A stretch of DNA of 64,000 nt from Azadirachta indica (lineage: Eukaryota > Streptophyta > Magnoliopsida > Sapindales > Meliaceae): NCBI GenBank assembly GCA_022749755.1, contig CM040443.1, positions 163,191 through 227,190 of the forward strand, given 5' to 3'. The notes under the pieces are model-generated. The model did no database searches. It was given only the letters and a program-made list of their open reading frames with translations, and was not told the DNA's origin. Positions 1-11,550 of this stretch are shown one piece after another. The position numbers and the translations under genes were made by a program. The first letter of the stretch is position 1; each line of letters begins with the position of its first letter.

Positions 1-870
1 TGTTTCGAGATGATAGCAAATCCAATGTGGAAAATATACATGACTGCTGTGATTAACGGCAACATTAGTATCTTTCTTCTCGTTATCTCAAAAACCATCA
101 TTCCGTGACTATAAGCATCCGATTTATAAGAAACTTCTCCAAAATTTCTACATAATACTTCTGGAGCAATTTATCCAGCAGTCCCCGAGCACCTGTCATT
201 GACACAACTCTCTCTTTCCTGGGGCAGATTTTAGCCAGACCAAATCAGAGATCTTCGTATAGGAGTCTTCATCTAGGATAATGTTATGAGGCTTGATGTT
301 AAAGTGCACAATTCGTGTAATACAACCGCGATGTAAGTGCTCTAATCCTCGAGCTATGCCAACTGCAATTTTGTATAACATTTCCCACTTCAATTTGTGG
401 TTTGTTTCCAATGGATTTTGTTCATAAATGAACTTCTCAAGAGATCTGTTAGGCACAAATTCATACATGAGAGCTCTTCTGCGACACTCAACAAATGCCT
501 AAAAGAGTGACTATGTTAACATGGGAAGTTCAGCTAATGATTGCAACCTCATTGATAAATTCTTCACCATTACCTTTGGATTCATTCAAGACTTTTACTG
601 CAACATTACGGCCATCGAGTAGCTTGCCTTTGTAAACACCTCCATAACCTCCTTGGCCTAGTTTATGCTTGAACAAATTGATGATTTTCTTAATATCAGA
701 ATAACTGTATCTTTTAGGAGCTATGGATCCATAGTTCCTTAGAAAATCCTCAATGCTCTGATAATTCTCCATTGTCTTCTTCCAGAAGATTATTAAGTTA
801 GTTGAAGGTAATTTTTTCCTGAAGCAAAAGACTAGAATTATCAATATGCAAATATCAGAGCCTGATGAGC
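1..870 (-). pseudogene. Unit A: broken LRK10L-2 kinase exon (cut by window edge)
   Basis: Reading leftwards, this is the transmembrane plus kinase exon of an LRK10-like receptor kinase. The acceptor CAG lies at 871-873, followed by the juxtamembrane helix, the glycine loop and VAVKVL around 590-660. The catalytic loop reads HFNIKPHN, so the usual HFD Asp is Asn. There is a TGA near 530 where paralogues have Arg in the SISRTS stretch. A small deletion falls near 490, and a 1-bp deletion near 240 loses the frame after the DFG-equivalent (SDLVW). The C-lobe continues beyond base 1. Several independent lesions make this a pseudogene. Its ectodomain exon is at 3189-3537. Confidence 0.88.
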
Positions 871-887
871 CTGCAATCAAAGAAAGG

Positions 888-2387
888 TGTAATGCAATTT
901 TCTTAAGATTTTGATTGCAATTGAATAGGATGGATAATAATTTTGATTTAGAAATTTAAATTTGGATTTTGAATTTAGGATTTATGGTTTTAATAATTAC
1001 TTTATTTGATTTTTGAAGTTAAATTTTAGGTTATTACTTTTTAAATTTGAAAATTAATTTTTGGCTATAAGTAAGTATTTGTATCTCACTTTATATCATA
1101 AGTTTTATCTTACAAATTCATTAGATACTTTTTAAAAAATTTCTTTTTAAGTTCTATAGTTTTTCAAGTTTCAGTAGAAAAAAGTCCTTATAAGTTTAGT
1201 TAATATAGGAAGTGGGTGATTTATTGTTAAGCATAGTAAAATTTTATTGGCTTGTCACTGTTTTGAAATAAGTAGATTTATACATAATGTATTATAATCA
1301 AATGTTTAAAACTATTAATGACAATTGTAAGTATAAATATGTTTTTAAGAAATGGGGTTGTTTCATGGATTTATTTCAAGTTAGTTTTTCTATAAACTAA
1401 ATTATGAAAATTTTCAAGTTTGTATCATTTTTATGGGTTTAAGCAAATAAATTTGGTTTATGTTAATTAGTTTACTTAAATAAAAATTGTGTCTTTTCTT
1501 ATTTTATTGGCATTTAAAAAAAATTATTTTACTTGTACTTAAGTTGTTTATTTATAAACCAAGTTATTATTTTCTTATCCACACTTTTTTTCTTATGTGG
1601 CTACAAACCTATTTTATTCATACATTAGTTTTAAAAATGATTATTAGTTGTACTTTTTCATATAAATCATGAAATACATTATATGAATTAAATATAATAA
1701 ATAAATCTTATTAAATTTACTGTACATGAGAAGTCATATTTAGTAATTAATGTTTAACTCATTATTTATAGTAACTATTTCTATTATTACCGATTGGCTT
1801 GTTAGGTTACTATTCTGCATTTATTGATTGTTAATGACTGAATTTTTAGAGTATAAATGTACTGAATTGTTATAAATAAGACACCGAAGTACTAGTGATG
1901 TTATGAGACATGAGTTAGATATATTGTTACTTATTAAATGTTATAAATTCTTTCGTGTTTTGATTTATTAAATGTGATGTTCATGTTTACATATTATTGA
2001 ATGTTTCTATTGAAACAAGAATTTATTTATTTAATTATAATATTACTGTTCTTAAAATTAATGTTTTATAATTATTTTCTTTAATATTTGTTTGCAATTT
2101 TATGAATAAATTTACTTACTGAGTAGGCGGCTCACCTATCATCATTACTACTTTACAGATTAGGGTATAATTAAAAAGTTGATAGAAGTTTAGAACTTGA
2201 CTATTTTGGGGATTGAAATATTTTGTAATAAGGAATATTTAATTTTAAACTTCTATTTTAACTTAAATTGTCAATAAAAGTTTATTATATTTGAAGATTT
2301 TATTTTTTTATACATAATGTAAGTTGGTTTTAAAATTAGGTTATACCCTAATTTTTGTTTTGTTGAGGCAAAATTTAGGATGTTACA
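888..2387. mobile_element. 1.5-kb solo LTR in intron 2 of unit A
   Basis: The block begins TGTAATGCAA and ends GGATGTTACA, so it has TG..CA ends with a short inverted TGTAA/TTACA. It is flanked by the perfect 5-bp direct repeat AAAGG (883-887 and 2388-2392). Paralogous introns (for example in unit M) lack it and run straight through this point. It is AT-rich and has no long ORF. The ends resemble the TGTAAC...GTTACA ends common in plant Ty3/gypsy LTRs. No internal retroelement coding is present, so it is a solo LTR left by LTR-LTR recombination. Orientation is not certain. Confidence 0.75.
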
Positions 2388-2594
2388 AAAGGAATCATAA
2401 AAACAGTGGTGTCAACTGATACACTAGAAGCAGAAGCAAAATAAGCAAAACATTTGAAAGAGTCCAAAAATTGTTTGATTCCTGTTGAAGTTTTCATATG
2501 TGGTAGAGAATAAATCTGAAGTGTCTGCAGAACAGCAAAAAAAATTGGAATAAGGACTGACCGAAGACTCGCCTTAATTAAAAAGATACATCAC

Positions 2595-2630
2595 CTAGCA
2601 ACAGGACTATCTTCGATCTAAGTTTTCCAT
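2595..2630 (-). pseudogene. Unit A: microexon 2 remnant
   Basis: This is the counterpart of the 39-bp linker exon found in every unit. It is bounded by CAG (2631-2633) upstream and a GTGATG donor downstream. It is 36 bp here and belongs to the broken unit A gene. It would join ectodomain exon 3189-3537 to kinase exon 1-870. Confidence 0.55.
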
Positions 2631-3188
2631 CTGCTGCAACTGAATTACAAATAAAATGGTGTTAGTTGTTAGTTTAGACGACAGAAACTATAATGATGTG
2701 ATCAAATCATCCAAAATTCGACAATGTTGCACAAGTATAGATGTTGCTGCCGCAATATGGTAAGAGCATGTCAAAATCTCCTTAGAAAGAAATCCTTGTA
2801 AAAGGAGAGGAATTCATTTTGTGGAATCCTACTCTATTAAGCTGTGTGACTGATAATTCAGAGCAGAATGCCTATGAACGTGGAAAGAGAGAAATGCACG
2901 TATTGATGAACTATTTCTACGAAGAGTACTGGACTCATACATAAAAAATATCGAGGTATTTTTAGCCCTACGGCTTGTTTACTACACCTAGACTTCTTTT
3001 GGAATATAAAAGAATATGAACTAACCCCAAAAAATTAGAAAGCATTCTGAAAAAGAATAAAATGTTGTCACTATAAAAACTAAAAACTGTAGTGGTACCA
3101 CCAAAATTCCTAATACGATTTTACAAGCATACAGAAAGTAGTTACTGTGTCCTGAAATTGGTATAGAACTTTTTGTAAATTTTGATAC

Positions 3189-3537
3189 CTCTTCTTCTGT
3201 TTGAACACTGCAAATATCCTTTGTTATCAATTAGACATCGGCCTCCTCCACTACGACAGTTCAGACATTCTCTTCTTGCACGCCAGTCAGGATGCAGTTT
3301 AAGGCAGAAAAGACCAGTTAACAAATTGAACGAGTCTCAAGTGTTTCGATTCTTATTCACTGCGAGCTGAATAAGTGAACATTGCGGTAGGAGACTGGGC
3401 AAATTCTCATTTGGGTGATTGTTATAGATAATGGAGTCATCACAGGACGAATTGAAATTTGTGGAAACGCTGTTGATTGTTCGGGGGCATTTGAACAAGG
3501 TTAAGTTTGATAGGAATTCAAAAGAGATTAAAGGAGC
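3189..3537 (-). pseudogene. Unit A: type II ectodomain exon, split by copia insertion
   Basis: This is the C-terminal half of a WAK_assoc_C type ectodomain. The single C-x2-C-x6-C-x9-C module is readable in frame ([21 protein letters not shown]). The exon ends at a GTATCAAAA donor, shared by all copies, at 3188. A TGA at about 3340 replaces the Ser of the TSDLFNLL motif. At 3537 the exon is cut by a copia element. The first bases of its continuation (GGAGCGGTGGGAAG) reappear at 9143, after which similarity stops, so the N-terminal half and promoter are gone. Confidence 0.8.
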
Positions 3538-4299
3538 TATTAGGAAATTGGAAGTCGAAACAAAACAAGCAATTACAATGAAATTGAGAAAACAATGAAA
3601 ATAAACGTTATGTAGGAGGTATAACCATCCATCACCACAAAGCAGTAAATAAGTATGAGGTATAACCGTCCATCAAAATAACAATAATAAGTAGGAGGTA
3701 TAACCGTCCATAGTAAAATAAAATAGTAAAATAAATCGACACAAGTATTTTACGTTGAAAACCCCTAAACAAATTAGGGTAAAAATCATGGGCAAGTATA
3801 GGGTTATTTCATTTCACTATTTTGAAGTGGAGATTACACTCTCTTTCGCTTTAATAATAAGAAAAGAACAACTCTCTAAATAAGAGTATTTCACACTCTC
3901 TCTTTGAAATAGGAGAAACAACTCTAAGTGAAGAATACAACACAAAGAAGAAACTAATTTTTCTCTCTTTGTAGAAACTCTCAAAGGATAATTTGGGATG
4001 AATGGAATAACGAAAAGGGTGAGGTATTTATACTGGTTTTCTTTTCTCATTTTCAACACACATTCCACAATTTACTCCCCAAATTTCTCCACCTACCAAC
4101 CACTACCTAAATTCAAACTTTCTCCACCTAACACCAATTTAATTAATAGAGAAAGTCAAAAAGGAGTAGCTGCACTTTCGGTGTATTTCGGTGCTCTTAT
4201 ACAGTATGACACTGTTCATAAATATGATACTGTTCATCTATATAGTATTGTTCATCTATACAGCACTATTCACCAAAAAGTAAACTTTACAATTTCACA
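3538..4299 (-). repeat. 3' LTR of the copia element
   Basis: This 762-bp LTR aligns end to end with 8383-9142. Its inner (minus-strand 5') end keeps TGTGAAATTG. The outer end reads TA on the plus strand where the other LTR reads TG, so one terminal base is mutated. It holds short internal repeats of an AGGAGGTATAACC motif near 3615-3710. Confidence 0.93.
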
Positions 4300-4310
4300 A
4301 TCTCCTATTT
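4300..4310 (-). other. Polypurine tract of the copia element
   Basis: Immediately upstream of the 3' LTR on the minus strand lies AAATAGGAGAT. This is the expected place for the plus-strand priming purine tract. It is short and not fully purine. Confidence 0.6.
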
Positions 4311-4600
4311 AAAGTCACTTTTGGTAATCTCTCCTTACTTGCCAATTCCATGCTTGTTTACATTTCTGCTAGGCCATATGAGGATCTATACCATATAAAC
4401 TCGTTAGTGTTTATTGGCTTGGTCATTACATCTGCCAGGTTCTCGTTAGTGTGTATCTTTTACATATCTACACTTCCATCTTCCACTACTTCTCGAACAA
4501 AATGATATTGAACCCTTATGTGCTTTGTCCTTGAATGAAATGCTGGATTCTTTACAATGTGTAAGGCGCTCTGACTATCACAAAACAAAGTGATCTTATC

Positions 4601-6267
4601 TTATTTGTGCCCAAGCTCTTCTAATAATCTTTGAATCCAGACAGCTTCCTTACAAGCTTGTGTAGCCGCCATATATTCTACTTCTGTGGTGGATAATGCC
4701 ACAACAGTTTGCAATTTTGAAACCCAACTTACAGCTGCCCCTGCAAGTGTAAACACATAGCCTGTAGTAGATTTCCTTTTATCTAGATCTCCTGCAAAAT
4801 CTGAGTCTACATAACCCCTGACAGTGAATTCTGATCCTCCATAACATAATGCAGCATCTGAGGTTCCTTTGATGTATTTCAAAATCCTCTTTACAGTTTC
4901 CCAATGCTCTCTACCAGGATTCGCCATAAAACGACTAACTGCTTCCACTGCTTGTACAATGTCTGGTCTTGTGCATATCATAGCGAACATCAAACTTCCC
5001 ACTGCTGATGCATATGGTACTCGAGACATCTCTCTCCTCTCTGCTTCATTGTTAGGACACACACTTGAGGATAACTTGAAATTAATAAGAAGTGGGGTAG
5101 AAATTGGCTTACTTTCTTGCATGTTGAAGCGTCGTAAGATTTTTCTCAAGTAATTCTTTTGAGATAGCCAAATCTTCCTATTATTTCTGTCTCGGTGAAT
5201 TTGCATCCCTAGAATCTTGTTTGCTGGTCTCAAGTCCTTCATTTCAAATTCCCTAGCCAACTGTGCCTTTAATTCTTGGACTCGATCTTTGTTGGGGCCT
5301 GCTACCAAATGTCATCCACGTACAACAACAAAATAATGAAGTCATTATCACCATCAAACCTTTTGTAGTACGTACAATGGTCTGAACTGAGTCTGTTGTA
5401 CTCAAGGCTAATTATGAAGGAGTCAAATCTCTTGTACCAATACCTTGGCGCCTGTTTGAGACTGTAAAGAGATTTGTTTAACCTACAAACCAAGTTCTCC
5501 TTGCCTATTTTAGTAAAACCTTCTGGTTAAAGCATATAGATTTCTTCTTCAAGCTTCCCATAAAGAAATGCAGTTTTGACATCTAACTTCTCAAGATGTA
5601 AATCAAATGTAGCACACATAGCCAAGACTACTCTGACTGTTGTAAGTCGAACCACCGGTGAAAATATCTCGTTAAAGTCAATACCTTCCTTTTGAGCATA
5701 TCCCTTCACTACCAATCGTGCACGATACCGTTCCACTTAATCATTGCTATCCCGCTTGATCTTGTAAACTCATTTGTTACCAATAGCTTTTCTTCCATGT
5801 GGTAATGGTACTAGTTCCTATGTCTTGTTCTTATGTAGAGCTTCAATCTCTTCCTGCATTGCTACCATCCATAAAGATGCATCCGAGCTACTCGAAGCTT
5901 CATGAAAAGTTGAGGGCTCGCCATCCTCTGTTAGAAGGCAGTATACTACATTGCTCTCCGTAACATACTCCGAGTGCCAAGTTGGTGGTTTCCTCTCGCG
6001 AGTTGACCTACGAACTTCTGGAGCCTCGAACCTAACTGGTTCTTGTACCTCATGCTTTGGTGATGCTATAGAAAAGTCTGAAATTTCTTGTGCTTTATCA
6101 TTTTCCACGTGTAATGTTACAGTCTCTAAACTTTCCTTCAATGTGCTATCATCTTCATCTTTTTCTTGTAGTTGATCTTCTACAAAGATAACATCCCTGC
6201 TGACTATGACCTTGCGGGCAGTGGGATCCCACAAGCGATACCCCTTTACACCATCAGCATACCCCAA
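4601..6267 (-). pseudogene. copia reverse transcriptase / RNase H region, broken
   Basis: Three disconnected pieces of pol lie here. At 5818-6267 is the linker and start of the reverse transcriptase. At 5527-5736 is the RT N-terminal part (VVKGYAQKEGIDF, LDVKTAFLYG). At 5302-5493 is the palm with YVDD. At 4601-5308 is the connection and RNase H (GYVDSDFAGD, KSTTGYVF, LSTTEVEYMA). The frame is lost by in-frame stops just after the IYML motif (about 5526) and after the EELGHK motif (about 4601), and by a frameshift after YVDD. RT-like similarity continues below 4601 to about 4400. It cannot give an active polymerase. Confidence 0.9.
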
Positions 6268-6381
6268 GAATATACATTTTCTGAATTTCGGATCTAACTT
6301 CGTTCTTTCTTAGGCATTGTACATTACATACATAGGACATCCAAATGAATGTAGATGAGAGTAATCAGCTGGTTTACCAGT

Positions 6382-7284
6382 TCACATCTCGATCGGTGTC
6401 TTCAACCCAATTGCTGTTGATGGTGATCGATTTATCACATAACAAGCGGTCTTTGCTGCTTCAGCCCAAAATGAATGAGGTTGTCTCGCAGTTCTCAACA
6501 TAGCTCTCATCCTTTCTACAAGAGTTCTGTTCATCCGCTCTGCCACTCCATTTTGCTGTGGAGTGTATGGTACTGTGAACTGTCTTTCAATACCTTCTTG
6601 CTTACATAGTACAAGAAACTCACCATCTGTATACTCTCTTCCAATGTTTGTTCTCAAACACTTGATCTTCTTCCCAGATTCAAGTTCCACTCGTGCTTTG
6701 AAGTCTTTGAACACTGGAAACGCTTCTGACTTTTTCTTAATTGGATATACCCAACATCTCCTGGAGTTATCATCAATAAAAATCACAAGATACTTTGCTC
6801 CTCCTAGAGACACTTCCGGTGATTCCCAAATATCAGAATGAATCAAGTTTAGAATACATTTGCTCCCAGCATTAGATCTGTTGAACTTTAACCTATGCTG
6901 CTTACTTGTAACATAATGCTCGCAAAATGGTAGTTTCACTGCTTTAAGTCCTGGAAGTAGCTTTCGGTCAGAGAGAATCTTCAACTCTTGTTCTGACATG
7001 TGCCCGAGTTTAAGATGCCATATCATGGTCAATTCTTCTCCTTTGCTAGTTGAAGCAACACACCCATCAGCTTTCTGTTGTGTTTCTCTTTTAAGCATGA
7101 ATAAATTTGTAGTAATCTTTTCTGCCTTCAAAACCACAAGTGCTCCTCTAACAATCTTCATAATCCCATTCTCAATATGGGTTTTGTATCCAAGATCATC
7201 TAATTGTCCTAAAAACAATAGATTCTTCTTCAAGTCTTTGACATGTCGTACTTCTTTAATAATGCGACTTGTTCCATCGTACAT
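6382..7284 (-). pseudogene. copia integrase segment
   Basis: This open segment of 300 codons holds the gag-pre-integrase zinc-binding part (WHLKLGH; CEHYVTSKQH) and the DDE integrase core. The first Asp is seen in LIHSDIW. The second catalytic position is altered: the usual TDNGGEY-like motif reads TNIGREY here. The Glu is seen in QQNGVAERMNRTL. It ends at a TGA where relatives have Trp in the TPIEMW motif. A frameshift separates it from the upstream gag-protease frame. Confidence 0.88.
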
Positions 7285-8291
7285 TTTATCTTAATAATAC
7301 TAATACCGGCAATCTCCAAGGCGTGATCATCTCCCATGTATACAGATCCTCCAGAGATAGGTTCATATGTGTGAAACCATTCTCTTCGAGAGGTCATGTG
7401 CCATGTTGCTCCTGAGTCTATAAGCCAAACATCAGCAAGTCGTTTTCTGCCTTCAACAATCGTTATTGCCTCACTGTATAGTACTTCACCATCATCTGAG
7501 GTATTTACAACACAACCCTGTGCCTTTGATGTCTCAGAATCTCCACTCTTCTTATTATTCCAACAATACTTTTTGACGTGCCCTTTCTTGCCACAATTGT
7601 AGCACTTGACATTCTGCTTACTTTTTGATTTTGATCTACCTTGATTCTGGCTCCCACTAGACCTACGTTCAGTTGATCTTCCTCTTGTCATCGATAATGC
7701 TTTTGCTTGCTGCGAACTTACATTTCTATCTTCCTTATTTCTGCTCCTCCTTTCTTCTTCTAAGACAGTGGTTGCAACATCATTGAAGACTAGAAAGTCT
7801 GTTTGAACATTAGTTGTCAGGTTGACGATGAGTTGATCATACGAGTCAGGTAAAGTTTGAAGTAGAATCTCCGCACGTTCATTTTCCTCCATTTTGTACC
7901 CCAATGTTGTAAGTTGTGAAAATAGAGTTTTCAAGATGTTGATATGGTCAGTCACCGATGTGGATTCCGCCATTCGAAGAGTGTAAAGTCTTCTCTTTAA
8001 GAAAATTTTGTTGTGTAGTGACTTGGCCTCGTACAATTTTGTCAAAGTATCCCATATCTCTTTTGCCGTCTTCATCTCCTCCACACTAGCTAATACTTCA
8101 TCAGCTAATCTCAAGTGTAGATCGGCAATTGCATCACCGTCCATCTCATTCCACTTGTCTGTGTCGATATCCGAGAGTTTTTCGCCAATTGCTGCTAGAC
8201 ACTTGTCCTTCCTTAAAATTGCTTTCATTTTCATTTTCCACAACGAAAAATTGTTTCCGTTGAATTTCTCAATTTCGAATTTTGCTGCCAT
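7230..8291 (-). pseudogene. copia gag and protease start
   Basis: This 353-codon frame starts at ATG 8291. It holds a UBN2/gag capsid region (WDTLTKLYEAKSLHNKIFLK), a CCHC zinc knuckle (CYNCGKKGHVKKYC) and the aspartic protease start (WLIDSGATWHM). The frame then shifts within the protease near 7285-7330, so the last 20 or so residues are out of frame. Gag itself is intact by eye and could be made if transcribed from the 5' LTR. Confidence 0.88.
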
Positions 8292-8369
8292 TGTTGATGA
8301 TTATCTGCTTCTTCACCGTCAATAGTACTTGTAAATAATAACTATGAACAGTAACCCACACAACCAATA

Positions 8370-8381
8370 GCTCTGATACCA
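8370..8381 (-). other. Primer-binding site, tRNA-iMet
   Basis: The minus strand reads TGGTATCAGAGC one base downstream of the 5' LTR end. This is the standard plant copia primer site complementary to the 3' end of initiator tRNA-Met, and it fixes the element orientation. Confidence 0.92.
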
Positions 8382-8382
8382 C

Positions 8383-9142
8383 TGTTAAGAAATTGGAAGT
8401 CGAAGCAAAACAAGCAATTACAATGAAATTGAGAAAACAATGAAAATAAACGTTATGTAGGAGGTATAACCATCCATCACCACAAAGCAGTAAATAAGTA
8501 GGAGGTATAACCCGTCCATCAAAATAACAATAATAAGTAGGAGGTATAACCATCTATAGTAAAATAAAATAGTAAAATAAATCGACACAAGTATTTTACG
8601 TTGAAAGCCCCTAAACAAATTAGGGTAAAAATCACGGGCAAGCATAGGATTATTTCACTATTTTGAAGTAGAGATTACACCTCTCTTTCTCTCTAATAAC
8701 AAGGAAAGAACAACTCTCTAAATAGAAGTATTTCACACTCTCTCTTTGAAATAGGAGAAACAACTCTAAGTGAAGAATACAACACAAAGAAGAAACTAAT
8801 TTTTCTCTTTTTTGTAGAAACTCTCAAAGGATGATTTGGGATGAATGGAATGGTGAAAGGGGTGAGGTATTTATAGTGGTTTCCTTCTCCCATTTTCAAC
8901 ACACATTTCACAATTTACTCCGCAAATTTCTCCACCTACCAACCACTACCTAAATTCAAACTTTCTCCACCTAACACCAATTTAATTAATAGAGAAAGTA
9001 AAAAAGGAGTAGCTACACTTTCGATGTATTTCAGTGCTCTTATACAGTACGATATTGTTCATAGATACGATACTGTTCATCTATACAGTACTGTTTATCT
9101 ATACAGCGCTATTCACCAAAAAGTGAACTTTACAATTTCACA
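8383..9142 (-). repeat. 5' LTR of the copia element
   Basis: This 760-bp LTR has intact TG..CA ends (TGTTAAGAAA on the plus strand, ...CAATTTCACA at the right). It is next to the primer site and so is the 5' LTR and the element's promoter. GGAGC follows at 9143-9147 and matches 3533-3537. Confidence 0.93.
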
Positions 9143-9147
9143 GGAGC

Positions 9148-9702
9148 GGTGGGAAGTTCGATGAGGACTTGAACCAACTTCATTGATAATCTCTTAGAAG
9201 TCTACGAAATTCAAAATCATGATGATGGTTAACTTCAAGTTGTCATCTGCGGCTTGTTATGTGAGAAAAATTCAAGTTAAAATTATTTGTTGAAAGCTTG
9301 GATCAGTCAATAGCTTAATAAGTGTATATAGCATTAACTTATCCCAAATCAAACAGGATTAATGACCTTGATGCAGAGTGGGTTTATGTTTGCATCAATA
9401 ATCAAACTTGAGTTCAAGGTTTGAACATCATCCTCAGCAATTTCTAGATAGAGACTGGTATGCGGAAGTATTGCTGGTTTATATGACTGTTGTAAAGGTT
9501 CATCAAGTACAGCTATTGGAATGAACTAATTGCCAACAGGAAGGAAACAGTTGCAGCTATTAGCTACTCTGCTAACAGCTGAAAATGACATTATCACAGT
9601 ACCCCTAAAAGTCATTGATAGAGACACATACAAGTCCTGAGCAGGAAAGTATCATGCAATTCAATGTTAATGACTTTATATTGTTGAATGATCTGCCTGC
9701 TG
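9148..9702. other. 3' flank of unit B, no gene
   Basis: A few bases of the unit A ectodomain are readable up to about 9160. The rest matches the 3' flank of unit O (47570-47890), including the shared stretch around GTTTATGTTTGCATCAATAA. I see no coding potential. Confidence 0.6.
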
Positions 9703-10089
9703 TGATTTTCCTGGAGAAGATAAGAAAGGATTAGGTAGGATTTGCAAGGACTAGAGGCTTCCTTCCGACATTTCCACCACTCTACTTATTGTTGCCTTTG
9801 GTTTCACAAAGACTTTTACTGCAACATCTCCACCGTCATGTAGCTGACCTTTGTAAACACCTCCACGGCCTCCTTGGCCTAGTCTTTGTTTGAATGAACT
9901 GGTCATTTTCTTAAAATCTGAATAACTATATCTTAGGAGCTAGAGACCCATGGTTCCCTAGAAAATCATCAATGTTCTGATAGTTCTCAGATGTACTCTT
10001 CCAGAATATTACTTGGTTATTTGAAGATAATTTTTCCCTGAAGCAAAAGGCTAGAATTATCAATATGCAAAATCTAGAGCCTGATGCAC
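9703..10089 (-). pseudogene. Unit B: internally deleted LRK10L-2 kinase exon
   Basis: The last 35 or so codons of the kinase (about 9703-9805) are joined directly to the N-lobe at about 9810. Subdomains III to XI, including the catalytic loop, DFG and APE, are therefore missing. The N-lobe remnant shows the TM helix (CILIILAFCF), the glycine loop and the VAVKV lysine region. The acceptor is the usual TTGCAG at 10090-10095. A frameshift lies near 9925. This is a pseudogene. Confidence 0.85.
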
Positions 10090-10436
10090 CTGCAATCAGA
10101 GTAGGATTCATCAAAACTAAGGTGTCAACTCAAAATGGTAGTTGCCAAGTGTATTTTTATTTTTAGTTTTATTTTTTGGAATACTGAGACAATAGTTAGG
10201 AATTTCCTGGGATATTAACCGAATCAAGATCAGTTAGAACACAATGAAAGTGTTTACATTTAAAGAGGCTGACCCAAGAAAGGGATGGTTATATAAAAAT
10301 TGGATATAGAAAATAAAATTACCTAAGAACTTAAGGAGTCAAGTCAGGAATCATTCTGTAAGAAAAGATTGAAAACTCAAGTGCAGAAGCCAAATAATAA
10401 GCAGAAAATATAAAAATATGTCAAAGATTATACTAC

Positions 10437-10481
10437 CTATTCCTAGGCTGAGGTGATGCTTCAATCTTAGTTTTCCAGACC
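10437..10481 (-). pseudogene. Unit B: microexon 2 remnant
   Basis: Bounded by CTTTGCAG and a GTAGTA donor, with similarity to the 39-bp linker exon of other units, but 45 bp long. No ectodomain exon is recognisable upstream. The conserved promoter block follows by 10730. Confidence 0.5.
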
Positions 10482-10724
10482 CTGCAAAGTGATGCAAGTA
10501 AATATGGTGCAAGTTATAGTAACAGCACACTCCCAAAATCGGCTCTTGTACCTAAAACATATTAGACATCGACCACAAGTTTATGCTCAAAGTTTACAAT
10601 TCAAAACGCTGTCTCCACAGATAAGGGACCTAAAAGATGTGGGATGTGAGAATTTAGTGCTTGCATTAATCTTCTCATTTCTGCTATAGTTCCTCCCCCA
10701 ACATGGTTTTGTTATTTGACCATT

Positions 10725-10870
10725 AGCACACGTCAGTTGACTTGTAAAGAAGATAAAAGAAGGCGCGGTCGGTAGGCCAATGATGAATGACAATTTTACA
10801 ACTCTTCTTCCACTGATTTGTCCTCGAAAGAATTGACTCATCAAATCAACTGTGATGATGAATTGATGGA
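10725..10870 (-). promoter_or_regulatory. Unit B: conserved 5' flank block without its exon
   Basis: The sequence matches the 5' flanks of the other units: a CAGTTGACTTG stretch, GGTAGGCCA, and a TTGACTCATCAAA-like stretch. The type I exon that should lie between 10490 and 10725 is essentially deleted. Two TTGACT W-box cores remain. Confidence 0.5.
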
Positions 10871-11550
10871 TTTAAGCTTCTGTAAACTCGTTAAACACAC
10901 GGAGAAGGGCGCAGAAAGAAATTGCAAGTTCCCTAAGGGAAAAAAATCTGAAAGACAGCAGTACCCTTCAAATGTTGTTTATAATGATTGTTGAAATAGG
11001 CTATCATAAGGCTTAAAAAGCCTTTAAATGTATCATTGCTAGAATATTTTTCATTTTAAATTTCTCTAGAGTAGATCCTGTGTTGCAAAAATTAACATCA
11101 AGGAGACTGGATAAATTTGGCATGTGCAGACTCTTAAATTAATAAAGATTTGTGAAACATTATTTGTTATATAGCAAGAGGGCTAGCTAATTATCAATTT
11201 TCAATAGGTAAGATCTAGTGTCATAGAATAACTTTGTTGTCATATTCTACAGATCCAACTTTGTTAACTTAAACTGCAAGAGCTTCAATGAGCTAGTCAT
11301 CCCAGAACTTATCATTTAATTCATGAATGCCAGATTAATAGCAAAGTTATTTGGTTACATATTATGGGATAGGTTATAGTTACACAATTGAGAGTGGTGT
11401 ATCAATCGTAGCCATTAGACTAACGTAATTGCTAAAATGAAGAACATATTTGTAGCTGTTAGCTACCATGGCAATAACTGAAAATCAACTCATCACTGTA
11501 CCTGGAAAGTCATAGGTACTGACGTGTTCAATTTCTTAACAGAAAAATAA

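Larger units (their letters stand above)
3538..9142 (-). mobile_element. Ty1/copia LTR retrotransposon, Tork/Tnt1-like
   Basis: This is a complete but decayed element of 5,605 bp in minus orientation. Its structures are two LTRs (3538-4299 and 8383-9142), a tRNA-iMet primer site (8370-8381), a purine tract next to the 3' LTR, and GGAGC target-site duplications at 3533-3537 and 9143-9147. The coding order is gag, protease, integrase, reverse transcriptase, RNase H, which is the copia order. By eye the LTRs differ at about 43 sites in about 755 aligned bases (5-6%), mostly transitions, plus a few short indels. Stops and frameshifts in pol show it is inactive. It lies inside the ectodomain exon of unit A. 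Confidence 0.95.

Noticed and set aside
1487..1672. 61-codon plus-strand frame in the unit A intron
   Set aside because: Lies in the AT-rich solo LTR; composition is Phe, Leu, Ile and Tyr as expected by chance.
3142..3370. Overlapping short frames at the unit A ectodomain
   Set aside because: Alternative frames of the broken ectodomain exon; only the cysteine-module frame is meaningful.
4869..7602. Plus-strand frames across the copia element
   Set aside because: Shadows of gag and pol on the opposite strand.
9926..10114. Unit B kinase remnant as a small gene
   Set aside because: It is the TM and N-lobe start of a deleted kinase exon, and the frame runs into the intron across the acceptor.
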